This document shows positions 42,923 through 53,031 of a stretch of 64,000 bases of DNA, one piece after another. The stretch covers positions 1 to 64,000 of the forward strand of contig NZ_AONC01000002.1 in the NCBI RefSeq assembly GCF_000585215.1, in the 5' to 3' direction. The notes under the pieces were generated by a model. It did no database searches. It was given only the letters and a program-made list of their open reading frames with translations, and was not told where the DNA came from. Made by a program: the position numbers and the translations under genes. The number at the start of each line of letters is the position of its first letter. Positions within the stretch are counted from its first letter, which is position 1. The DNA is from Imhoffiella purpurea. Its GTDB lineage: Bacteria; Pseudomonadota; Gammaproteobacteria; Chromatiales; Chromatiaceae.

Positions 42923-44185
42923 GTGACCGACCCCGAGAGTTTTGCCCATCCAGACGCCGAACTGAACCGTCAGGCATTGGACTATCATGCCGAACCCAAA
43001 CCTGGGAAGACCGGCATCATGGTCACCAAGCCGGCCGCGACCCAGCACGACCTGTCGCTCGCCTATACCCCCGGCGTCGCCGAACCCGTTCGGCAGATCC
43101 ATGCCGATCCCCAGAACGCCTACCGCTACACCAACAAGGGCAATCTGGTCGCGGTCATCACCGACGGCACGGCCGTTCTGGGACTGGGCAACGTGGGCGG
43201 ACTCGCCGGCAAGCCGGTCATGGAAGGCAAGGCCGTCCTCTTCAAGCGTTTCGCCGATATCGACTGCTTCGACATCGAGGTCCATGCGAAGCGTCCTCAG
43301 GAATTCATCGAGACGGTGATGCGGATCGCCCCGACCTTTGGCGGCATCAATCTCGAGGACATCGCGGCACCTCACTGCTTCGAGATCGAGCAGGCGCTCA
43401 TCGAACAGCTGGACATCCCGGTCTTCCACGACGATCAGCACGGCACCGCCATCATCATCGCGGCCGGTCTGCTGAACGCGCTCGAACTGCAGGGCAAGAC
43501 GCTCGAAGAGTCCCGCATCGTGGTCCTGGGGGCCGGTGCGGCCGGTATCGCGGCCATTCGTCTGCTGATGGGTCTGGGCGCCCATCGCAACAACATCTAC
43601 TGCATCGATCGCCAAGGCGTCATCCATCTCGGTCGCAAGGATCTCAACCCCTACAAGTTCGGCGTCGCAGCGGATACGGACAAACGGACCCTCGCCGACG
43701 CCATGGACGGGGCGGACGTCTTCATCGGCGTCTCGGGACCGGATCTGGTGACGGCCGAGATGCTGGCGAGCATGGCCCCGCGCCCGGTGGTCTTCGCGCT
43801 GTCCAATCCGGTGCCCGAGATCCGTCCGGATCTGGCCAAGCAGGTTCGGGACGATCTCATCATGGCCACCGGAAGGTCTGATTATCCCAATCAGATCAAC
43901 AATGTGCTCGGATTCCCCTTTATCTTCCGCGGTGCCCTGGACGTGCGCGCCTCGCGCATCAACGAGGACATGCAGGTCGCGGCGGTGGAGGCCTTGCGCG
44001 CACTGGCCCACGAAACCGTGCCGGAAGAGGTTCTGGCCGCCTATGGTCTGTCCGAGCTGAGCTTCGGACCCGATTACATCATTCCCAAGCCCTTCGATCC
44101 CCGTCTGCGCGAGCGCGTTCCGAGCGCCGTATCGCGCGCCGCGGTCGCCAGCGGTGTTGCCCGGATACCTCACTCCGGCGCATGA
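42923..44185 (+). CDS. maeB: NAD(P)-dependent malic enzyme, short form
   Basis: 420 residues from a GTG at 42923 with CGGAG upstream. The malic domain has [16 protein letters not shown] and [34 protein letters not shown], with metal ligands in [16 protein letters not shown]. The NAD domain has [20 protein letters not shown] and [11 protein letters not shown]. The phosphotransacetylase-like C-terminal domain of long MaeB is absent. It decarboxylates malate to pyruvate and makes NAD(P)H. It precedes mdh and gltA in the same orientation. Confidence 0.93.
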   Translation: MTDPESFAHPDAELNRQALDYHAEPKPGKTGIMVTKPAATQHDLSLAYTPGVAEPVRQIHADPQNAYRYTNKGNLVAVITDGTAVLGLGNVGGLAGKPVMEGKAVLFKRFADIDCFDIEVHAKRPQEFIETVMRIAPTFGGINLEDIAAPHCFEIEQALIEQLDIPVFHDDQHGTAIIIAAGLLNALELQGKTLEESRIVVLGAGAAGIAAIRLLMGLGAHRNNIYCIDRQGVIHLGRKDLNPYKFGVAADTDKRTLADAMDGADVFIGVSGPDLVTAEMLASMAPRPVVFALSNPVPEIRPDLAKQVRDDLIMATGRSDYPNQINNVLGFPFIFRGALDVRASRINEDMQVAAVEALRALAHETVPEEVLAAYGLSELSFGPDYIIPKPFDPRLRERVPSAVSRAAVASGVARIPHSGA

Positions 44186-44297
44186 TTCCCTTCATGTGAA
44201 ATAGGGGCAGGGTCGACGCCGGCCTCCGTGACCTCACCAGGACGACCCACAGGGTCTCCCCAGGCTGTCTTCAATCAGTGACCGGAGAAACAGCGAC

Positions 44298-45248
44298 GTG
44301 AAGAAGATCACTATCGTAGGCGCTGGCCGGGTCGGCGAAACAACGGCCCAGATCCTGGCGGAAGCGGAACTCTGTCGCGAGGTGGCCCTGTTCGATGTGC
44401 GCGAGGGCGTCCCGGAGGGAATCGCACTCGATATTCTCCAAACCGCTCCCTTCTTCGAGTTCGACAGCGTGGTGCATGGCAGCAACGACCCCCGAATCCT
44501 CAAGGATTCGGAGCTGGTCGTCGTCACCGCCGGCTTGCCTCGCAAGCCGGGCATGTCACGCGCGGACGTGCTCGAAAGCAACGTCCGCATCATCGACGAG
44601 GTTACCGATCACATCATCGCCTATGCGCCGGACGCCCTGGTGCTCATGGTGTCGAACCCGGTCGATACCCTGACCTATCGCGTCGCCCAGCGAACGGGTT
44701 GGAATCAGAGCCGGGTGTTCGGTCAGGCCGGTGTTCTGGACGCCTCGCGGATGGCGAGCTTCATCGCCCAGGAAACAGGGTTCTCGGCCCGGGACATCAC
44801 TACCATGGTGCTGGGTGGCCATGGCGACACCATGGTCCCGGTTCCGCGTTTCTGCACCATCAATGGCATTCCGCTCTCCTATTTCCTGCCCGAGGATCGC
44901 ATCGAGGCAATCAACGAACGCACCCGCAAGGGTGGTGCCGAGATCCTGTCCCTGCGCAAGAACTCGAGCGCCTACGATGCGCCAGGTGCGGCGGTCGCGA
45001 CCATGGTCGATTCCATCGTCAACAACCGCCGCCGTCTCCTGCCATGCGTTGCCTTGCTGGAGGGCGAGTACGGAGAGGCGGACATCGCCATGGGCGTTCC
45101 CTGCATCCTGGGTTCCAAAGGTGTGGAATCCATCGTCGAGCTCGACTTGAACGAACGCGAGCGCACGGATTTCAGCCGATCGGCCTCCGCCGTGCGTAAC
45201 GAAATCGAACGCTTGGGCGATATCGGCTTGGATACCAACAAGCAATAG
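44298..45248 (+). CDS. mdh: Malate dehydrogenase (LDH-like type)
   Basis: 316 residues from a GTG at 44298 with GGAGAAAC upstream. NAD site KKITIVGAGRVGETTAQILAE, substrate Arg in LPRKPGMSR, VSNPVDTLTYRV and the proton-relay GGHGDTMVP. The MDH assignment over lactate dehydrogenase rests on the Arg of the active-site loop (LPRKPGMS). It oxidises malate to oxaloacetate, which the next gene, citrate synthase, consumes. Confidence 0.93.
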   Translation: MKKITIVGAGRVGETTAQILAEAELCREVALFDVREGVPEGIALDILQTAPFFEFDSVVHGSNDPRILKDSELVVVTAGLPRKPGMSRADVLESNVRIIDEVTDHIIAYAPDALVLMVSNPVDTLTYRVAQRTGWNQSRVFGQAGVLDASRMASFIAQETGFSARDITTMVLGGHGDTMVPVPRFCTINGIPLSYFLPEDRIEAINERTRKGGAEILSLRKNSSAYDAPGAAVATMVDSIVNNRRRLLPCVALLEGEYGEADIAMGVPCILGSKGVESIVELDLNERERTDFSRSASAVRNEIERLGDIGLDTNKQ

Positions 45249-45298
45249 GTCGCCGGATAGCGCACATCAGACTCGAAACCCAAAACTAGCTGCCGCGT

Positions 45299-45314
45299 AG
45301 ATGCGCGCGCATCT
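45299..45314. promoter_or_regulatory. 16-base perfect palindrome upstream of gltA
   Basis: AGATGCGCGCGCATCT, self-complementary throughout, 26 bases before the gltA ATG. It may be an operator or ribosome-site occluder; no matching regulator is known to me. Confidence 0.35.
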
Positions 45315-45340
45315 CCGTCAGTGTGGCCAGGAGCGAGCTT

Positions 45341-46636
45341 ATGGCGAACGAAACCATCACGATCATCAATAACGCCACCGGCGATAGGCATGAATTTCCG
45401 TTGCGACAGGGAAGCATGGGGCCGATGGCCGTGGACATATCCTCTCTCTACAAAGAGGCCGGCATCTTTACCTACGACCCGGGCTTCATGTCCACGGCCA
45501 GCTGCAACAGCGACATCACCTATATCGATGGCGAGCAGGGTGTCCTGCTCTATCGCGGCTATCCGATCGAGCAGCTGGCGACCAAGGCGAGCTTTCTGGA
45601 GGTCGCCTATCTGTTGCTCTACGGCGAGCTACCGGGTGAGAAGGAGCTGGTCGGGTTCGAGCAGCTCATCACCCGCCATACGATGCTCAACGAGAATCTC
45701 AAGGACTTTCTCAACGGCTTCCATTACGACGCCCATCCCATGGCGATGCTGGTCGGGGTGGTCGGATCCCTGTCCGCCTTCTACCACGACTCGCTGAGCG
45801 TCAACGATCCGCGCCACCGCGAGATCTCGGCGCATCGGCTGATCGCCAAGCTGCCGACGATCGCGGCCGCCGCCTACAAGCACAGCATCGGCGAGCCCAT
45901 CATGTATCCGCGCAACGATCTGCGGTATTGCGCGAACTTCCTGCACATGATGTTCGCCACGCCCTGCGAGCACTACAAGCCCGGCCTGATCGCCGAGAAG
46001 GCGATGAATCTGCTCTTCATCCTCCATGCCGATCACGAGCAGAACGCCAGCACCTCGACCGTCCGTCTGGCCGGCAGTTCGGGCGCCAACCCCTTCGCCT
46101 GCATCGCGGCGGGCATCGCCTCGCTGTGGGGGCCGGCGCACGGCGGTGCCAACGAGGCCGTGCTCGACATGCTGCTGGAAATCGGCGACGTCAAGAACGT
46201 CCAGCGCTACATCGAGAAGGCGAAGGACAAGGACGACCCCTTCCGTCTGATGGGCTTCGGTCACCGGGTCTACAAGAACTACGACCCGCGCGCCAAGATC
46301 ATCCGCGAGGTCTGCCATCAGGTGTTGGACGAGCTCGCCGACGCCAACAATCCATTGTTCGAGCTGGCGATGAAGCTGGAGGAGATCGCGCTGAACGACG
46401 AGTATTTCGTCGAGCGCAAGCTCTATCCCAACGTGGATTTCTACTCGGGCATCATCTATCAGGCGCTCGGCATCCCGCGCAACATGTTCACCGTGATGTT
46501 CGCCGTGGCGCGCACCGTCGGCTGGGTCTCGCACTGGCTCGAGATGATGTCGGATTCGAACAACCGTATCGGTCGGCCCAGACAGATCTATCGCGGGCCG
46601 ACCCAGAGAGACTATCTGCCGATCTCGAAGCGATAG
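45341..46636 (+). CDS. gltA: Citrate synthase
   Basis: 431 residues from an ATG at 45341 with AGGAG eight bases upstream. It is the hexameric type I citrate synthase: N-terminal beta domain ([20 protein letters not shown]), TFAD-like [18 protein letters not shown], first His in [15 protein letters not shown], and the catalytic [18 protein letters not shown] and [17 protein letters not shown] end. It condenses oxaloacetate and acetyl-CoA. The last 25 bases overlap the 3' end of a minus-strand gene. Confidence 0.96.
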   Translation: MANETITIINNATGDRHEFPLRQGSMGPMAVDISSLYKEAGIFTYDPGFMSTASCNSDITYIDGEQGVLLYRGYPIEQLATKASFLEVAYLLLYGELPGEKELVGFEQLITRHTMLNENLKDFLNGFHYDAHPMAMLVGVVGSLSAFYHDSLSVNDPRHREISAHRLIAKLPTIAAAAYKHSIGEPIMYPRNDLRYCANFLHMMFATPCEHYKPGLIAEKAMNLLFILHADHEQNASTSTVRLAGSSGANPFACIAAGIASLWGPAHGGANEAVLDMLLEIGDVKNVQRYIEKAKDKDDPFRLMGFGHRVYKNYDPRAKIIREVCHQVLDELADANNPLFELAMKLEEIALNDEYFVERKLYPNVDFYSGIIYQALGIPRNMFTVMFAVARTVGWVSHWLEMMSDSNNRIGRPRQIYRGPTQRDYLPISKR

Positions 46637-47247
46637 GCCGAATCAGACTCCTCGAGCATCCGCTCGATCTCGTTGCGAGCCGCCCCACGCTGGGGGCGGT
46701 CGGTGACGGGATCGAGCGGCGGATGGCGCTGCGCCCGCCAGGGAAGGACGACCAGTTGAAAGGGGATGTCTCCCGCCATGAAACGAAAGACGGGATGGAC
46801 GCAGCGCGATCCGTCCGGATAGCGCAGGCTGCGCTCGCTCTCCTGCCAGGGAATCTGTCGTTCCATCAGCGCGAACAGCACGTCCTCGGGCCGATCGGCG
46901 AAGAGGAAGAGCTCGACGCCCGTCTGCGGATCGCCCGAGCCCATGAGCGCGGATCCGACCAGACGGGGGGCGAAGTCGTTGAAGACATGCATGGCCTCGA
47001 GCGCCTGAACCTGCATTTCGCGTGACGCGCGACTCTGATCCGGCGTCAGGAAGAGCCGTCGCTGGGTCAGCACAGCCTCATGCACCGCCTCGTTGGACGG
47101 CCAGTTGCGCCGATCCATGATCCCCGTGCGCTGCGCGGCCTTGCGCCGCGCCCGATCGAAATCGGAAAGGCCCTGCTCGACCATGATGCGAGCGGTCTCG
47201 TAGGCCATGCGTTCTTTCAAGGCGCTGGAGCGATCACGTCCGGACAT
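46612..47247 (-). CDS. Conserved hypothetical protein (no clear domain)
   Basis: 211 residues, minus strand, tail-to-tail with gltA and overlapping it by 25 bases. An N-terminal basic helical half includes [22 protein letters not shown] and [22 protein letters not shown]; the C-terminal half is mixed alpha/beta with [32 protein letters not shown], resembling a minimal nucleotidyltransferase-like core, which I would not rely on. The start has a good AGGAGAAG upstream. It probably belongs to a family conserved in Gammaproteobacteria, but function is unknown. Confidence 0.75.
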   Translation of the reverse strand: MSGRDRSSALKERMAYETARIMVEQGLSDFDRARRKAAQRTGIMDRRNWPSNEAVHEAVLTQRRLFLTPDQSRASREMQVQALEAMHVFNDFAPRLVGSALMGSGDPQTGVELFLFADRPEDVLFALMERQIPWQESERSLRYPDGSRCVHPVFRFMAGDIPFQLVVLPWRAQRHPPLDPVTDRPQRGAARNEIERMLEESDSAYRFEIGR

Positions 47248-47432
47248 CGGCTTCTCCTGAGGATTTGGGGCAACCTGATCGTCATGATACCTGAGACGCC
47301 GAAAGCCATGCTCTAGGGCTCGGTCCGAGTCAGAGTCCGGCCCATTCGGACTCGAATCGGCCTTGGTTCCAAGGTATTTGAGTCACATTCTCCCTGACCT
47401 GCATCACTGGCACCCACCCGAGTCGATGTGGC

Positions 47433-47438
47433 TATAAT
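47433..47438 (+). promoter_or_regulatory. Consensus -10 box upstream of the pil operon
   Basis: TATAAT at 47433-47438 in the 450-base gap 47248-47697. No good -35 is seen at 16-18 bases. Nearby is CCTTGG-TT-CCAAGG, a small palindrome at about 47361-47374. Other short open frames in the gap look non-coding. Confidence 0.35.
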
Positions 47439-47645
47439 GGCCCGAGGCTATCTGATGAAGCAGCCTTGCGCTGAAGGGCGCTCCTCATCGAAGATGAGGT
47501 TCGATACGGGATCCTCTCGGATCTTCATGGCCGGGTCGGTGCGCGCTCGAGCTATCTCGTGCCGACTGCATTCGCCTCTGCCAGAAGGAATATGCGCGTT
47601 TGGCGGGGGCGCAACGGATCCGATTTGTTATCTTTAGGAGCCGGC

Positions 47646-47723
47646 ATGGAAATTCAGGTCACTCACTCGGCGACGGATATCACCCAGCGAGATCACTATG
47701 TTTGGCCTCACTCAGCGCAATAA
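47646..47723 (+). CDS. Possible 25-residue upstream ORF overlapping pilM
   Basis: The ATG at 47646 lies six bases after AGGAG, a better ribosome site than that of pilM itself. It reads MEIQVTHSATDITQRDHYVW and five further residues, then stops at 47723, 26 bases inside pilM. It could couple or tune translation of pilM. It may be a chance ORF. Confidence 0.35.
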   Translation: MEIQVTHSATDITQRDHYVWPHSAQ

Positions 47724-48771
47724 ACCGGTCCTGGGAATCGACATCAGCTCCACCGCGATCAAGCTGATCGAGCTGTCCCGGACGTCGAGCTCGTCGGCAA
47801 GCCATTATCGCGTCGAGCATTATGCGATCGAGCCGCTGGTCCCGAACGCCGTTTCGGAGAAGAAGATCACCGATCCGGACGCCGTCGGTCAGAGTATCCG
47901 CAAGGCGCTCGGCAAGGCCAAGACGAAGACGAAGCGCGCGGCCGTCGCCGTTGCCGGCTCCTCCGTCATCACCAAGATGGTGACCATGCCCGGCGATCTG
48001 AACGACGAGGAGATGGAGGGCCAGATCCAGCTCGAGGCGGATCAGTACATTCCATTCCCCCTCGAGGAGGTCAACCTGGACTTCGACGTGGTCGGTCCCA
48101 ACCCGAACGCGCCCGATATGGTCGATGTGCTGATCGCGGCCTCGCGTCAAGAGAACGTCGACGATCGCGTCAGTGCACTGGAGCTCGCAGGTCTCACCGC
48201 GACGGTCGTCGATGTCGAGGCCTATGCGATGGAGAACGCCTGCTCCCTGCTGTTGCGCTCCAAGTCCGATGACTTGGTCGACAAGACCATCGCCATCGCC
48301 GACGTGGGGGCTGCCACCACCACGCTCTATGTATTGAGCAAGGGGCAGATCATCTACACGCGCGAGCAGAATTTCGGGGGACAGCAGCTGCGGGACGAAG
48401 TGCAGCGTCGCTATGGCCTGTCGCGCGAGCAGGCATCGCAGCGGGTGCTCGATGGCGATGTCGCCGAAAATTACGAGACGGAGATCCTGCTCCCCTTCAA
48501 GGAAGCGCTGGCGCAGCAGATCGGTCGCGCCCTGCAGTTCTTCTATTCCGGCACCACCTACAATCGGGTCGATCGGGTCCTGCTGGCGGGCGGTCCGGCC
48601 AGCATCCCCAAGATCGACATTCTGATCGAGGACCGGTTGAAGGTTCCGACCACGATCGCCAATCCCTTCGGTCAGATGTCCTTGTCACCCAGCATCAAAT
48701 CCCAGGAACTCATGCGAGAGGCGCCCGGAATGATGGTCGCGGTCGGCCTCGCACTCCGAGGATTCGACTAA
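47698..48771 (+). CDS. pilM: Type IV pilus inner-membrane platform protein PilM
   Basis: 357 residues, actin-like fold, cytoplasmic. Starts MFGLTQRNKPVLGIDISSTAIKLIEL (phosphate-1 loop), then the second ATP loop IAIADVGAATTTLYVLSKG and VLLAGGPASIPKID. It binds the N-terminus of PilN and links the type IV pilus to the cytoplasmic motor. First gene of pilMNOPQ; stops directly before pilN. ATG preceded by weak CGAGA. Confidence 0.95.
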   Translation: MFGLTQRNKPVLGIDISSTAIKLIELSRTSSSSASHYRVEHYAIEPLVPNAVSEKKITDPDAVGQSIRKALGKAKTKTKRAAVAVAGSSVITKMVTMPGDLNDEEMEGQIQLEADQYIPFPLEEVNLDFDVVGPNPNAPDMVDVLIAASRQENVDDRVSALELAGLTATVVDVEAYAMENACSLLLRSKSDDLVDKTIAIADVGAATTTLYVLSKGQIIYTREQNFGGQQLRDEVQRRYGLSREQASQRVLDGDVAENYETEILLPFKEALAQQIGRALQFFYSGTTYNRVDRVLLAGGPASIPKIDILIEDRLKVPTTIANPFGQMSLSPSIKSQELMREAPGMMVAVGLALRGFD

Positions 48772-49344
48772 ATGGCGCGCATCAATCTACTCCCATGGCG
48801 CGAGGCCGCGCGCCAACAGAGACGCAAGGATTTCCTCACGGCCCTGGGTGCGGCTCTCCTGGCCACCTTCGGCGTCGTGGTGCTGGTTCACATGTACTAC
48901 GAGTCGATGATCGGCTATCAGCAGCAGCGGAATCAGTATCTCAACGTCGAGATATCCGCCCTGAATCGGCGTATCGCCGAGATCACAACACTGCAGAAAA
49001 CCAAGCAGGATCTGATTTCGCGCATGGAGATCATCCAGCGGCTGCAGAAGAGCCGTCCGGAGATCGTGCGGCTGTTCGACGAGATGGTCACCGCCATGCC
49101 CGAGGGCGTCTATCTGACCAGTGTCCAGCAAAGCGGTCGTTCAGTGGTCGTCGAGGGACGGGCGCAATCCAACGCCCGCGTTTCGGCCTTCATGCATAAG
49201 ATCGACAAGTCGCAGTGGATCAGCAATCCGCGACTCCTGCTGATCGAAAACAAGGACAAGACGGGAACGGGCCTCAGTCATTTTCGTCTTTCGTTCGATC
49301 AAACCATTCCCGCCGAGGACGCGAAATCGGATAAGAAGGCCTAG
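48772..49344 (+). CDS. pilN: Type IV pilus assembly protein PilN
   Basis: 190 residues; start immediately after the pilM stop. The N-terminal cytoplasmic INLLPWREAARQQRRKDF binds PilM, then a membrane helix (LGAALLATFGVVVLVHMYY), a coiled-coil (QQRNQYLNVEISALNRRIAEI) and a ferredoxin-like periplasmic domain. Forms heterodimers with PilO. Confidence 0.95.
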   Translation: MARINLLPWREAARQQRRKDFLTALGAALLATFGVVVLVHMYYESMIGYQQQRNQYLNVEISALNRRIAEITTLQKTKQDLISRMEIIQRLQKSRPEIVRLFDEMVTAMPEGVYLTSVQQSGRSVVVEGRAQSNARVSAFMHKIDKSQWISNPRLLLIENKDKTGTGLSHFRLSFDQTIPAEDAKSDKKA

Positions 49345-49406
49345 CTCCCTCACGCATCGTTGCGGCGATTGGACAGGGTCAAGGTTCAACCTCAAGGGAT
49401 CTGGTC

Positions 49407-50024
49407 ATGGATCTTAACGAACTCAACGAGCTCGACCTGAGTACATACGGCGAATGGCCGCTTCCCGTCAAGGTCATTGCAATACTCCTCGCTTGCGCCG
49501 CGCTTGGCGGCTTGGCCTATTACATGGACACCAAGGATCAGCGGATGACGCTCGAACGCGAGCAGCGCACCGAGGTCGATCTGCGACGTTCGCTCGTGTC
49601 CAAGCAGGAAAAGGCCGTCAATCTCAATGCCTACAAGAACCAGCTCGCCGAGATGAAGGAGACCTTCGGTGCCATGCTCCGGCAACTGCCGAACAAGACG
49701 GAGGTTGCATCGCTGCTGGTCGACGTCTCCCAGACCGGGTTGGCCAATGGTCTCGAGTTCGAGCTCTTTCAGCCGGATGACGAGCTGAAGAAGGATTTCT
49801 ATGCGGAGCTTCCGATTCGAATCCGCGTGCTTGGCACCTACCATGATTTCGGGCGATTCGTGAGTGGTCTCGCCGCCTTGCCTCGAATCGTCACCGTGCA
49901 TGACGTTCAGATCCTCGATCCGTCCAAATCTCCGAGAAACCAGCGTGGTCAGATGGATACGAAGTTGAACCTGCAAGCCACCCTGAAAACCTATCGTTAT
50001 CTCGACGAGGAGACGGCTCAATGA
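49407..50024 (+). CDS. pilO: Type IV pilus assembly protein PilO
   Basis: 205 residues; one helix at about 20-40 (VIAILLACAALGGLAYYMD), then a coiled-coil EREQRTEVDLRRSLVSKQEKA and a periplasmic domain with LRQLPNKTEVASLLVDVSQ and LGTYHDFGRFVSGLAALPRIVTVHDV. Partner of PilN and PilP. Overlaps pilP by four bases. Confidence 0.95.
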   Translation: MDLNELNELDLSTYGEWPLPVKVIAILLACAALGGLAYYMDTKDQRMTLEREQRTEVDLRRSLVSKQEKAVNLNAYKNQLAEMKETFGAMLRQLPNKTEVASLLVDVSQTGLANGLEFELFQPDDELKKDFYAELPIRIRVLGTYHDFGRFVSGLAALPRIVTVHDVQILDPSKSPRNQRGQMDTKLNLQATLKTYRYLDEETAQ

Positions 50025-50551
50025 AACGCCGTCAGCGTACGAACCTGGCGCTATGGGTGTTTCCCAGCCTGCTTCTGAGCGGATGCGTCAGCAAGGATAT
50101 GAGCGACCTCGATGCCTTTGTCGCCGAGGTGAAGTCGAGACCTCCCGGGCCGATCGAGCCCCTGCCCGAGATCGAGCCGGTCGACGTCTTCGTTTACGAG
50201 CCGGGGGATCGCCGAGACCCCTTCACCCCGGATGCGCAGACCGAGCCGACCCAACAGGTGGTCATCGACAATGGCCTGGCTCCGGATCCGAGGAGACGCA
50301 AGGAGGAGCTCGAGAATCACCCACTGGATTCGCTCAGAATGGTCGGCACCCTCGACCTGGAGGGAATCCGCTGGGCCCTCATTCGCACCAAGGACGGAAT
50401 CGTCCATCGGGTCAAGGCCGGCAATTATCTTGGCCTGAACAACGGACAGATCACGAGCATCGGTGACGACCAGATCCAATTGACTGAAATTGTGTCCGAT
50501 GCGCCTGGCCAATGGCGCGAACGCCCGGCCACGATTGCGCTGACCCAATAA
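50021..50551 (+). CDS. pilP: Type IV pilus lipoprotein PilP
   Basis: 176 residues; lipoprotein signal with lipobox LLLSGC, then a Pro-rich linker (RPPGPIEPLPEIEPVDVF), then the PilP domain (RRDPFTPD; LRMVGTLDLEGIRWALIRTKDGIVHRVKAGNYLG). It links PilNO in the inner membrane to the PilQ secretin. Confidence 0.95.
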   Translation: MKRRQRTNLALWVFPSLLLSGCVSKDMSDLDAFVAEVKSRPPGPIEPLPEIEPVDVFVYEPGDRRDPFTPDAQTEPTQQVVIDNGLAPDPRRRKEELENHPLDSLRMVGTLDLEGIRWALIRTKDGIVHRVKAGNYLGLNNGQITSIGDDQIQLTEIVSDAPGQWRERPATIALTQ

Positions 50552-50571
50552 TCAGTGGAGGGAAGACGGCG

Positions 50572-52899
50572 ATGAAGAGCGCATTTCAACAATGGCTTCA
50601 GCTGGGGTTGCGTTCCCTGCCTCTCGAACGTCTGCGCAGGATCGCGCCCGGCATTGGGTTCCTGGCGCTCGCAACGGCGCTGACGTCTTCGGCCGAGGCC
50701 GCGGATCTGCAGAAGGTCGATTTCGCGGCACTGCCAGGCAACCGGGTCGAGGTCGACCTTACCCTCTCCGAGCCCATCGCCTCTCCTCAAACCTTTGCGA
50801 CCGAGTCTCCGGCGCGCATTGCATTGGACCTGCCGGGGGTCGCGAGCAGGCTCGACACCAAGTCCGTTCCGATCGGAGTCGGGGCCGTTCATAGCCTGGT
50901 GGCCGTCGAGGGAAGCGACAGAACGCGGGTAGTGCTGAATCTCACCGATCCGGTGGCCTATGAGGTCACTACATCCGGAAACCGCGTCATCATCAAGCTG
51001 GATCAGCAGGGTTCGCTCGCCCGTGTTCCGCCTGCCCCCGCGCAAGCATCCGAGCCGGCATCCTCGACCACGCCCCAGAGATATGAGGCCCAACAGACAC
51101 CTCCCGCCTGGAGCTACTCCTCCAGGTCGGCGCGTACGACGGCATCCAGCCCTCCGGTCAAGGATATCGATTTTCGGCGTGGCTCCAGCGGGGAAGGCCG
51201 TATCATCATCCGGCTGCCGAGCGCCGACACCCGAGTCGCGGTGCGCGAGCAGGCATCGCGCGTCTACGTGGATCTCTATGACACCTCGTTGCCGCAGCGA
51301 CTCTTCCGTCGGCTGGACGTCGTGGACTTCGCCACACCGGTCATGGCGGTCGAATCCAGACCGACTGGACGCAACGTCGAGATCGAAGTCCAGACAGAGG
51401 GCGATTTCGACTACATGGCCTATCAGACCGACGAGATCTTCACCCTGGATTTTCGGCCGCTGACCCCTGCCGAAAAGGAGGAGCTCGCGCGCCAGAAGGT
51501 CGTCTACGAGGGCGATCGTCTCTCGCTCAATTTTCAGGATATCGAGGTGCGCGCGGTGCTACAGGTGCTCGCGGACTTCACCGATCTCAATCTGGTCGCC
51601 AGCGACAGCGTTCAGGGCAACATCACGCTGCGTTTGAAGAACGTGCCCTGGGACCAGGCGCTCGATATCATTCTCAAGACCAAGGGGCTCGACATGCGCC
51701 GCAACGGCAATGTCATCATGGTCGCCCCGACTCAGGAACTCGCGGCCCAGGAGCGGCTCGAACTGGAGTCCGAGAAAAGCTTCGAGGAGCTTGCGCCCCT
51801 GCGCACGGAGTTCATCCAGATCAACTATGCGAAGGCATCGGAACTCGCACAGTTCATCCGAGGCGGTTCAAGCTCCTCAGGGCGTTCCGCGTCCAAGACA
51901 TCTCGGGGCACGGGCCTTCCCTCTGCGGCCAGTATCGACAAGGAGTCCATCCTCTCCGATCGTGGCAGCGTCAGCTTCGACGAGCGGACCAACACCCTGG
52001 TCGTCATGGATACCCTGGCCAAGCTCGAGGGGATCCGCAGCATCGTTTCCAAGCTGGACGTTCCCGTCAGGCAGGTCATGATCGAGTCGCGCGTGGTGAT
52101 CGCGAACAACGATTTCGCGCGCAACCTGGGCGTCCGATTCGGCGTTTCCGGCTCCATGGGGTCGTCGGACGGACACCAGCTGCTCATCGGCGGCGGTCAG
52201 GACGGAAACCTGGCGCTTTCGGGTTTCGATTCGGGTCCGTTCGGACTCAATACCGAGACGGGCACGGCCTATAATTCGACACTGCGCGATGACGATGGAA
52301 ATACGACCCTCATCACCAATCTGCCCGCTGCCGGGGCCTCCGGATCCATCAATTTCCTGATGGGCAAGGTCGGCTCATATCTGCTCCAGCTGGAGCTCTC
52401 AGCGATGCAGCGCGAGGGTCGAGGCGAGATCATATCCAGCCCACGCGTCATCACCTCGGACCAGCATCAGGCCACCATCAAGGTCGGATCGGAGATCCCT
52501 TATCAGGAGTCCTCGCAGAATTCCGCGACCAACACCGTCTCCTTCAAGGAAGCGGTGCTCAAATTGGACGTGATACCGCATATCACTCCCGACGACCGCA
52601 TCATGATGGACCTCAAGGTCAACAAAGATGCCCCTGACTTTTCGAATGTCCTGAACGATGTACCCCCGATCGATACCCGCGCCATCGAAACGAACGTCCT
52701 GGTCGACAATGGAGAAACCGTCGTTCTCGGGGGGGTCTACGAGCGGGAGAAGACCTTCAACAAGGAGCAGGTCCCCTGGCTGGGCGACATTCCGCTACTC
52801 GGCCGCCTGTTCAAGAACGAGAGCCGCAAGGAAAACAATTCCGAACTCCTGATCTTCGTCACCCCGAAGATTCTCGAGACGGATATCGTACAGCGTTGA
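50572..52899 (+). CDS. pilQ: Type IV pilus secretin PilQ
   Basis: 775 residues from MKSAFQQW at 50572 with GGAGGGAAG upstream; signal peptide ends near SSAEA (about 43). Two AMIN domains (about 45-130 and 190-290) bind peptidoglycan; then the STN/N0 domain (YEGDRLSLNFQDIEVRAVLQVLADFTDLNLV), N1, a Ser-rich linker (GGSSSSGRSASKTSRG), and the secretin core with VPWLGDIPLLGRLFKNESRKENNSELLIFVTPKI. It forms the outer-membrane pore for type IV pili. Followed by aroK and aroB, the common gammaproteobacterial order. Confidence 0.96.
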   Translation: MKSAFQQWLQLGLRSLPLERLRRIAPGIGFLALATALTSSAEAADLQKVDFAALPGNRVEVDLTLSEPIASPQTFATESPARIALDLPGVASRLDTKSVPIGVGAVHSLVAVEGSDRTRVVLNLTDPVAYEVTTSGNRVIIKLDQQGSLARVPPAPAQASEPASSTTPQRYEAQQTPPAWSYSSRSARTTASSPPVKDIDFRRGSSGEGRIIIRLPSADTRVAVREQASRVYVDLYDTSLPQRLFRRLDVVDFATPVMAVESRPTGRNVEIEVQTEGDFDYMAYQTDEIFTLDFRPLTPAEKEELARQKVVYEGDRLSLNFQDIEVRAVLQVLADFTDLNLVASDSVQGNITLRLKNVPWDQALDIILKTKGLDMRRNGNVIMVAPTQELAAQERLELESEKSFEELAPLRTEFIQINYAKASELAQFIRGGSSSSGRSASKTSRGTGLPSAASIDKESILSDRGSVSFDERTNTLVVMDTLAKLEGIRSIVSKLDVPVRQVMIESRVVIANNDFARNLGVRFGVSGSMGSSDGHQLLIGGGQDGNLALSGFDSGPFGLNTETGTAYNSTLRDDDGNTTLITNLPAAGASGSINFLMGKVGSYLLQLELSAMQREGRGEIISSPRVITSDQHQATIKVGSEIPYQESSQNSATNTVSFKEAVLKLDVIPHITPDDRIMMDLKVNKDAPDFSNVLNDVPPIDTRAIETNVLVDNGETVVLGGVYEREKTFNKEQVPWLGDIPLLGRLFKNESRKENNSELLIFVTPKILETDIVQR

Positions 52900-53031
52900 C
52901 GTCTTGAGCAAGATTGGAGCCCGTACGAGAGGTTCGGTTCATTCCGCGGTCGCTCATTCTTTTCGTCCACGATGCGCGGCTCACGGGCCGCGCCCTTGCT
53001 TGCATGCCGAAAATCTGGCATACCTTCCGCT

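Noticed and set aside
47408-47426. TGGCAC at 47408 as a sigma-54 promoter for pil genes
   Set aside because: No GC element at the required ten-base spacing.
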